From contig CALFEW010000364.1 in assembly GCA_937958365.1 (NCBI GenBank), positions 1 to 5,514 of the forward strand: 5,514 nt of DNA, in the 5' to 3' direction. Origin of the DNA: an uncultured Chloroflexota bacterium. Lineage in GTDB: Bacteria; Chloroflexota; Anaerolineae; Promineifilales; Promineifilaceae. Positions 1-4,396 of this stretch are shown in pieces (position 1 is the first letter of the stretch; each line of letters opens with the position of its first letter). The translations under genes were made by a program, and so were the position numbers. The notes under the pieces are model-generated. The model searched no databases. It was not told the DNA's origin and worked only from the letters and a program-made list of their open reading frames with translations.

Positions 1-374
1 TCGCTGGAGCTTGCCTGGTAGAAACGAATTTTCGGGTCCACGATGCGGATGGCGTCCAGAACGCGCGTCACGCCTAAACCGGTCACATCGCCGGTAAAGA
101 CCGGCTGGTTCCAGGACGTCTGCACAAAGGATTGCGCCGCCAGGTTGTAAACCTCGTCCGGTTTGAATTCTTCTAAAATGTGGATGAGCGAAATCTGGTC
201 GCCTAAATCGCCGGGGACCAGGGTGATTTTGTCCTGGACGTGCTGAACGCGATGAAAATTGACGGTGCTGGTGCGGCGCACCATGCCGACAACGTTGTAG
301 CCTTTGCCAAGTAAAAAATCGGCCAGGTATGAGCCATCCTGACCGGTAATGCCTGTAATGAGTGCTGTTGGCAT
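1..374 (-). CDS. gmd: GDP-mannose 4,6-dehydratase, N-terminal part (cut by window edge)
   Basis: This enzyme converts GDP-D-mannose to GDP-4-keto-6-deoxymannose in the cytoplasm, the entry step to GDP-fucose, GDP-rhamnose and related deoxysugars for surface polysaccharides. The 124 visible codons start MPTALITGITGQDGSYLADF and contain the Rossmann glycine motif GITGQDG (residues 8-14), the VRRTS nucleotide-binding stretch (32-36) typical of GMD, PGDLGD (54-59), YNLAAQSFV (76-84) and the run FYQASSS at 118-124. The last of these leads into the catalytic S/T-S-E motif, so Ser123 probably holds the place of the catalytic Thr. The rest of the short-chain dehydrogenase fold, including the YxxxK pair, lies beyond position 1; full GMDs are about 320-370 residues. 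The ATG at 374 has an AAGGAG box 7 bases upstream and a strong promoter further up, so it need not depend on murA read-through. The family call is secure from the N-terminal motifs alone. Confidence 0.95.
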   Translation of the reverse strand, partial: MPTALITGITGQDGSYLADFLLGKGYNVVGMVRRTSTVNFHRVQHVQDKITLVPGDLGDQISLIHILEEFKPDEVYNLAAQSFVQTSWNQPVFTGDVTGLGVTRVLDAIRIVDPKIRFYQASSS

Positions 375-381
375 CCTCTTT

Positions 382-387
382 CTCCTT
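382..387 (-). promoter_or_regulatory. Ribosome binding site of gmd
   Basis: On the minus strand AAGGAG lies 7 bases before the ATG at 374. It is the strongest Shine-Dalgarno sequence in the window and fixes the gmd start. Confidence 0.8.
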
Positions 388-441
388 TCCGCTTGAACTA
401 ACAGCCACAGAGAGCTATCGTTTTAATGTGTAAGTCGGCGG

Positions 442-470
442 ATTATAGCCCAGGGAAATGGATGCGTAAA
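442..470 (-). promoter_or_regulatory. Sigma70-type promoter of gmd
   Basis: The minus strand reads TTTACG (465-470), a 17-base spacer, then a perfect TATAAT (442-447). The -35 box matches consensus at four of six positions. Transcription would start near 434-436, giving a leader of about 60 bases before the gmd ATG. The palindrome ACGGCCGT (471-478) sits directly upstream of the -35 box. The promoter lies in the 150-base gap after murA, which suggests gmd is expressed independently. I saw no U-tracted terminator hairpin for murA in this gap. Confidence 0.6.
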
Positions 471-524
471 ACGGCCGTTACCCATCGTCTGCCAAAGGCA
501 TAAGAAACGTAGGGGTTCTGTGTT

Positions 525-1817
525 TTAGTCCACCCGCTGGATGTGCGCGCCCAATGTCTTCAGCTTTTGCTCGATGCGCTCATACCCGCGATCAATCTGG
601 CCGATATTGTGGATGACGCTCGTGCCTTCGGCGCACAAAGCCGCCAGAACCAGCGCCATCCCGGCGCGGATGTCCGGGCTGGGCACGCCCTGCGGACTGG
701 CATGAAGCGCACTCCGTCCTTCGATAATTACGCGATGCGGATCACAAATGACTACCCGCGCTCCCATAAAGGTCAGGTTGTCCACAAAGAAAAAGCGGCT
801 TTCGTACATCCAATCGTGCAGCAGCACTGAGCCGTGCGCCTGGGTAGCAATGACTACCGCGATGCTCATCAGGTCGGCGGGGAAACCGGGCCAGGGCAGC
901 GGTTTGATCTGCAAAATGCGCCCGCCCAACGCCGAGGCAATACGCAGCGGCTGGTCGGCGGGTACGATCACGTCTGGCCCGTCCACTTCCCAAATGACGC
1001 CCAGCTTTTCATACACCAGCCGGATCATGCCCAGATACTGCGGATCGGCGTTTTTGATGCGGATTTCGCCGCCGGTAACGGCCGCTGCGCCAATAAAGCT
1101 GCCCACTTCCATAAAGTCCGCGCCAATGGTGTACTCCGTGCCGCTCAGCCGCTCCACGCCCTCGATGGTCAACCGATTGGTACCGATGCCCTCAATGTGC
1201 GCGCCCATCTGATTGAGAAAGTAACACAAATCGCGCACGTGTGGTTCGCAGGCGGCATTGTCTATGATAGTCTGACCGTGAGAGAGAACGGCCGTCATCA
1301 CTGTGTTTTCCGTCGCCGTCACGCTCGCTTCCGCTTGCAGGTAATACCCCGCGCCGGTCAGTTTGTCCGCTTTCATGTGGAAGATGCCCCGATCCACCAG
1401 TTCCACCCGCGTGCCCAGCGCTTCCAGACCACAAATGAGGGTGTCTAACGGCCGTCCGCCAATCACATCCCCGCCCGGCAGCGGCAAAATCACCTCGCCC
1501 ATCCGCGCCACCATCGGCCCCGAAAACACAAACGAAGCCCGCGTGCGGCCGGCCAACAAACTGTCCAGTTCCGTCTTGTGAATGCGCTGCGCATGCACCC
1601 GCCAGCTTCCCGGCGACAATTCCGTCACCTCCACACCCAGGTCACGCAATATCAAAATGGTATTGCGCACATCCTGAATGTCTGGAATGTTGTGCAGCAC
1701 CACCGGCTCGTCCGTCAGAATACAAGCAGGCAGCAGCTTCAACGCCGCGTTTTTATTGCCGCTGACCGTGATGGTTCCTTGCAGGGGAAATCCGCCTTCA
1801 ATGACAAATTTGCTCAT
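525..1817 (-). CDS. murA: UDP-N-acetylglucosamine 1-carboxyvinyltransferase (MurA), Asp-type active site
   Basis: MurA transfers enolpyruvate from PEP to UDP-GlcNAc in the cytoplasm, the first committed step of peptidoglycan synthesis. The product is 430 residues, the usual length for bacterial MurA. It starts at the family N-terminus (MSKFVIEGG...LQGTITVSGNKNAALK) and covers the whole two-domain EPT fold. Visible landmarks are Lys22 in GNKNAA, the active-site loop PGGDVIGGRP (114-123) with Arg122 equivalent to E. coli Arg120, Asp315 in GFPADL (equivalent to Asp305), and Arg410 in IDRGYERIEQKL (equivalent to Arg397). The residue matching catalytic Cys115 is Asp117 (codon GAT at 1467-1469). 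This is the natural substitution known in mycobacterial and chlamydial MurA, which are active but not alkylated by fosfomycin. The ATG at 1817 follows a purine-rich GGGAAGGA stretch only 2 bases away, so the ribosome site is close and weak, but no other start fits the family. EPSP synthase (AroA) is excluded by the MurA-specific motifs. Confidence 0.97.
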   Translation of the reverse strand: MSKFVIEGGFPLQGTITVSGNKNAALKLLPACILTDEPVVLHNIPDIQDVRNTILILRDLGVEVTELSPGSWRVHAQRIHKTELDSLLAGRTRASFVFSGPMVARMGEVILPLPGGDVIGGRPLDTLICGLEALGTRVELVDRGIFHMKADKLTGAGYYLQAEASVTATENTVMTAVLSHGQTIIDNAACEPHVRDLCYFLNQMGAHIEGIGTNRLTIEGVERLSGTEYTIGADFMEVGSFIGAAAVTGGEIRIKNADPQYLGMIRLVYEKLGVIWEVDGPDVIVPADQPLRIASALGGRILQIKPLPWPGFPADLMSIAVVIATQAHGSVLLHDWMYESRFFFVDNLTFMGARVVICDPHRVIIEGRSALHASPQGVPSPDIRAGMALVLAALCAEGTSVIHNIGQIDRGYERIEQKLKTLGAHIQRVD

Positions 1818-1882
1818 AATCCTTCCCGTTTTTGGGGACCAGTCTGCTCCGCCGCCAACCCATCAAAAAAAGTGACTTATTT

Positions 1883-1902
1883 TGTGAATCAAACCATTCA
1901 CA
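1883..1902. promoter_or_regulatory. Inverted repeat TGTGAAT-N6-ATTCACA, possible operator
   Basis: Perfect 7-bp arms (1883-1889 and 1896-1902) flank a six-base spacer, 66 bases upstream of the murA ATG. A third TGTGAA copy lies at 1938-1943. The TGTGA/TCACA ends recall CRP-type half sites, but they are 10 bases apart rather than 6, so this is not a canonical CRP site. It could bind a dimeric repressor or be chance. Confidence 0.3.
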
Positions 1903-1973
1903 GACTTCCTAGATCCATTCCGCCATCTAAGAGATGCTGTGAACGTCGTGGGAAAATACTTGCGCTGTCATGC

Positions 1974-1989
1974 GTTGCCGGGCGGCAAC
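1974..1989. repeat. Small GC-rich hairpin GTTGCC-GGGC-GGCAAC
   Basis: A perfect 6-bp stem with a 4-base loop lies in the divergent spacer. A T5 run follows on the plus strand, but about 9 bases beyond the stem, so it is not a standard intrinsic terminator. Its role is unknown. Confidence 0.3.
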
Positions 1990-2081
1990 CAGGTCCAGTT
2001 TTTAAACTCGCCAACTACCGATACCCGGCGATTGTAACCAGCGGCTGCACACCGGGCAACCGATGAACCCCCTACGCCACC

Positions 2082-2102
2082 AGTGACATCTATCACTTGA
2101 CA
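2082..2102 (+). promoter_or_regulatory. CRP/FNR-like dyad adjoining a TTGACA -35 box
   Basis: AGTGA (2082-2086), six bases, then TCACT (2093-2097) forms a 16-base dyad with the GTGA-N6-TCAC core known for CRP/FNR-family regulators. Its last base is the first base of TTGACA (2097-2102), a perfect -35 hexamer. A further short dyad, GACA-CAA-TGTC, spans 2099-2109. No good -10 hexamer is found 16-18 bases downstream (best about three of six), so the promoter would be weak or activator-dependent. The site is 61-81 bases upstream of the ATG at 2163. Confidence 0.35.
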
Positions 2103-2148
2103 CAATGTCGGGAATATTTGAAACTTGACCCACCAACCACTATTTACC

Positions 2149-2153
2149 GGAGG
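2149..2153 (+). promoter_or_regulatory. Ribosome binding site that fixes the CoA-transferase start
   Basis: GGAGG lies 9 bases before the ATG at 2163. It decides between this ATG and an in-frame TTG at 2097, which would add 22 residues with no family similarity, has no ribosome site and overlaps the putative -35 box. Confidence 0.8.
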
Positions 2154-2162
2154 TCTTTCTTT

Positions 2163-2921
2163 ATGGAATATACGCCGTCAGAACTCATGATTATCAACGC
2201 ATCCCGCGCCCTACAAGGCAGCCGCGTCGTCTTTGTGGGCGTCGGTTTGCCCAACATCGCCTGTAACCTGGCCCGGCGCAGCCATTCGCCAGAGATCGAA
2301 CTGGTCTACGAAAGCGGCGTCTTCGGCGCAAATCCCGCCCGCCTGCCCCTGTCCATTGGCGATCCCACACTCGTCAGCGGCGCCAAATCCGTCACCAGCA
2401 TGGCCGACTTGTTCATGTATTACCTGCAAGGCGGGCTGGTAGACGTGGCCCTGCTCGGTGGCGCGCAAATTGACCGCTATGGGAATTTGAACACGACAAC
2501 CATTGGTGATTATACGAAACCAAAGGTACGTCTGCCCGGTTCCGGCGGCGCGTGCGAAATCGCCATCAACGCCAAAAAAATCTTGATGATCATGCGCCTG
2601 AAGGGGCGCGCTTTTGTGGACAAGCTCGATTTTGTCACGAGTCCCGGCCACCTGGATGGCGGCGATGCCCGGCAGCGCGCCGGTTTACCCGGCGAAGGCC
2701 CAACTCTGGTCATCACCGACCGGGCGCTGTTCGATTTTGACAATGCCGACCACGAGATGACGCTGATTGAGATTGCGCCTGGGGAAACCGTAGCCAGCAT
2801 CCAGGCCGACATCCCCTGGCCGCTGCGCGTCTCGCCCAACCTGAAGGAAATGACACCCCCCCAACCCGACGAACTGGACATCATCCGGCAGCAGTTGGAC
2901 CCGGAAGGCATGTACCGCTAA
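2163..2921 (+). CDS. Family I CoA-transferase, beta subunit (glutaconate CoA-transferase subunit B-like)
   Basis: Family I CoA-transferases are alpha/beta enzymes that move CoA between carboxylic acids through a glutamyl-CoA thioester. The catalytic Glu lies in the beta subunit. The 252-residue product shows the family order: VGVGLPN (25-31), YESGVFG (49-55) with Glu50 as the likely catalytic residue (GctB uses Glu54), GGAQIDRYGNLN (99-110), LPGSGGA (124-130) and VTSPGHLDGG (158-167). Length and motifs place it with GctB/IpdB-like proteins rather than AtoA-type beta subunits. The substrate cannot be told from sequence; some homologues are annotated in this fold as ring-opening hydrolases, so a non-transferase role is possible. 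The ATG is set by GGAGG at 2149-2153. The aminotransferase gene follows after 56 bases. The alpha subunit that normally sits directly upstream is absent here: upstream is the divergent spacer and murA, and downstream is the aminotransferase. Confidence 0.88.
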   Translation: MEYTPSELMIINASRALQGSRVVFVGVGLPNIACNLARRSHSPEIELVYESGVFGANPARLPLSIGDPTLVSGAKSVTSMADLFMYYLQGGLVDVALLGGAQIDRYGNLNTTTIGDYTKPKVRLPGSGGACEIAINAKKILMIMRLKGRAFVDKLDFVTSPGHLDGGDARQRAGLPGEGPTLVITDRALFDFDNADHEMTLIEIAPGETVASIQADIPWPLRVSPNLKEMTPPQPDELDIIRQQLDPEGMYR

Positions 2922-2930
2922 CCTGGGAGC

Positions 2931-2947
2931 GCGGGCGTCTCGCCCGC
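2931..2947. repeat. GC-rich hairpin GCGGGCG-TCT-CGCCCGC between the two plus-strand genes
   Basis: A perfect 7-bp all-GC stem with a 3-base loop begins 10 bases after the CoA-transferase stop. No T-tract follows, so it is not a typical terminator. It could stabilise the upstream mRNA end, attenuate read-through, or be one copy of a dispersed REP-like palindrome. The words GCGGGCG and CGCCCGC in this arrangement are familiar to me from intergenic repeats in environmental genomes, a recollection I cannot verify here. Confidence 0.5.
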
Positions 2948-2977
2948 ATTCCCCAACATCAAAAAGGACTCAATTCA

Positions 2978-4303
2978 ATGACTACGCGATATGCCCATCC
3001 CCAGGGCCACGTGTTTTACCGCAAGATGGATTACGCCCGACCCAAAATTTCTCATGGGGAGGGCATTTATCTTTATGACGAAGATGGCAAACGTTACATT
3101 GACGGTTCTGGCGGGCCGTTGGTGGTGAATGTGGGACACGGCCGTTCCGAAATCGTCGAAGCCATGCGCCAACAAGCCCAAGACGCCGCCTATGTCCACG
3201 CCACCATGTTCACCAGCGAAGCCATCGAAACCTACTCCGACGCCCTGGCCGACATCGTGCCATTGGACGAACCCCGTTTTTATTACCTGAGTAGTGGCTC
3301 AGAAGTGGTGGAAGGGGCCATCAAACTCGCCCGACAAATCCAGATGGCCCGCGGCCAGACGAATCGCACTATCATCGTCTCGCGCTCCCTGAGTTATCAC
3401 GGCATGACATTGGGCGCGCTCAGCATCAGCGGACGACCGGGTTTGCGCAACCCGTACCTGGGCATGATGCGAGACATGCCCCACATTCTTCATCCTTACC
3501 CTTACCGCTATCCGGCCAGTGGCGTTGAACTGGCCGACCGCCTGGAAGAAACCATCCTGGCCTATGGCGCAGAAAATATCGCTGCCTTCATCGCCGAACC
3601 CATCAGCGGGGCCAGCCTGGGGGCCGTCGTGCCGCCAGACGATTACTGGCCGCGCATCCGCCAGATTTGCGACCGATATGGCGTGCTGCTCATCGCCGAT
3701 GAGGTGTTGGTGGGCATGGGGCGCACCGGCAAATGGTGGGGATTAGACCATTGGAACATCCGACCAGACATTTTGATTACGTCTAAGGGCACGGCTTCCG
3801 GCTATTTTCCGTTGGGGTTTGTGGCGGCAAACGGCCGTGACGTGGACCAAATTTTCCACACCCTCGGCGATTTTAACCATGGCGGTACGTTCAGCCACCA
3901 CGCCGTGGGCGCGGCGGCCGGGCTGGCAACCCTGCGCATTTTGCAGCGCGAAAAGCTCGTGGAAAACGCGGCCAACCTGGGGCCATACCTGAACACCCAA
4001 TTGCACCACACCTTCGCCCACCACACCCACATCGGCGACATTCGCGGCCGGGGCTTGTTCTGGGGATTGGAAATTGTGCAAGATCGCGCTACCAAAGCCC
4101 CCTTCCCGGCCAAGCAAAAGACGGCCTGGCACATCGCCGAACGCGCTTTTGAACTGGGTCTGGTCATTTATTACTCGCAGGGCTGCGCCGATGGCGCATC
4201 TGGCGACGTGATCATGCTGGGGCCGCCGCTTACCATCAACCAGGCGCAGATTGACGACATGGTGGCTGTCCTGAACCAGGCGGTTGGTGAAATTCTCGGT
4301 TAA
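2978..4303 (+). CDS. Class III PLP-dependent aminotransferase (omega-/beta-amino acid type, substrate unknown)
   Basis: This is a 441-residue fold-type I aminotransferase, full length for class III (omega-aminotransferase, OAT/GabT-like group). Visible landmarks are LYDEDGKRYIDGSGG (32-46), the phosphate-binding SSGSE (105-109), SLSYHGMTLGALSISG (137-152) with the ring-stacking Tyr140-His141, AFIAEPI (203-209) with Glu207, IADEVLVGMGRTG (239-251) with the pyridine-N Asp241, LITSKGTASGYFPLG (266-280) with Lys270 as the Schiff-base lysine (AAG at 3785-3787), GGTFSHH (302-308) and RGRGLFWGLEI (356-366) with Arg356. All catalytic residues are present. AAGGA lies 9 bases before the ATG. Such enzymes act on terminal or beta-amino groups with pyruvate or 2-oxoglutarate as acceptor. 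The CoA-transferase gene 56 bases upstream suggests that a keto or amino acid is handled together with its CoA ester. Bacillus yodR-yodS-yodT, within a lysine 2,3-aminomutase cluster, is a similar pairing, although homology to YodT specifically is untested. Confidence 0.93.
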   Translation: MTTRYAHPQGHVFYRKMDYARPKISHGEGIYLYDEDGKRYIDGSGGPLVVNVGHGRSEIVEAMRQQAQDAAYVHATMFTSEAIETYSDALADIVPLDEPRFYYLSSGSEVVEGAIKLARQIQMARGQTNRTIIVSRSLSYHGMTLGALSISGRPGLRNPYLGMMRDMPHILHPYPYRYPASGVELADRLEETILAYGAENIAAFIAEPISGASLGAVVPPDDYWPRIRQICDRYGVLLIADEVLVGMGRTGKWWGLDHWNIRPDILITSKGTASGYFPLGFVAANGRDVDQIFHTLGDFNHGGTFSHHAVGAAAGLATLRILQREKLVENAANLGPYLNTQLHHTFAHHTHIGDIRGRGLFWGLEIVQDRATKAPFPAKQKTAWHIAERAFELGLVIYYSQGCADGASGDVIMLGPPLTINQAQIDDMVAVLNQAVGEILG

Positions 4304-4334
4304 CCTGACCAGAAATATGTCAGAAAACGGTCCG

Positions 4335-4383
4335 CAGATTTCGCAGATTGACGCTGAGTAAGGGGAAAAATCTGCGAAATCTG
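4335..4383. repeat. Perfect 15-bp inverted repeat in the convergent spacer
   Basis: Arms 4335-4349 (CAGATTTCGCAGATT) and 4369-4383 are exact reverse complements with a 19-base loop. Each arm contains the tandem unit CGCAGATT, which with one flanking base appears twice at 4333-4349. The element lies between the stops of the convergent aminotransferase (4303) and the downstream minus-strand gene (4397), where a two-way terminator is expected. Neither side has an adjacent T-tract; on the minus strand a T4 run comes about 7 bases after the stem. It may be a bidirectional transcription barrier or a copy of a dispersed intergenic repeat. A smaller CTGAC/GTCAG dyad lies at 4305-4323. Confidence 0.65.
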
Positions 4384-4396
4384 TCGTGGGCAAGCG

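Larger units (their letters stand above)
1818..2162. other. Divergent intergenic region between murA and the CoA-transferase gene
   Basis: These 345 bases separate two divergently transcribed genes. No reading frame here looks like a real protein: open frames crossing it are continuations of antisense murA frames without a ribosome site. The region holds a 7-bp dyad (1883-1902), a GTTGCC/GGCAAC hairpin (1974-1989), a GTGA-N6-TCAC dyad next to a TTGACA box (2082-2102) and an A7 run at 1864-1870. I could not find a convincing -10 element for murA. It probably carries the promoters of both genes. Confidence 0.7.

Noticed and set aside
834..1448. Plus-strand open frame of about 200 codons antisense to murA
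   Set aside because: It lies wholly within the secure murA gene, has no ribosome site or recognisable domain, and its composition reflects the complement of murA codons.
1883..1902. Canonical CRP site upstream of murA
   Set aside because: The TGTGA and TCACA halves are separated by 10 bases, not 6, so it is kept only as an unspecific dyad.
1578..2066. Plus-strand open frame running from antisense murA into the divergent spacer
   Set aside because: It starts inside murA and ends in the promoter region, has a composition unlike a protein, and has no ribosome site.
2097..2162. Upstream TTG start giving the CoA-transferase 22 extra residues
   Set aside because: It has no ribosome site, the added residues do not match the family, and GGAGG is correctly placed for the ATG at 2163.
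2573..2580. A7 run in the CoA-transferase gene as a programmed frameshift or sequencing error
   Set aside because: The frame before and after the run encodes one continuous family-like protein, and no alternative frame product makes sense.
3743..4393. Minus-strand open frame of 216 codons antisense to the aminotransferase
   Set aside because: It overlaps a gene with all catalytic motifs intact and would read through the inverted repeat, with no recognisable features.
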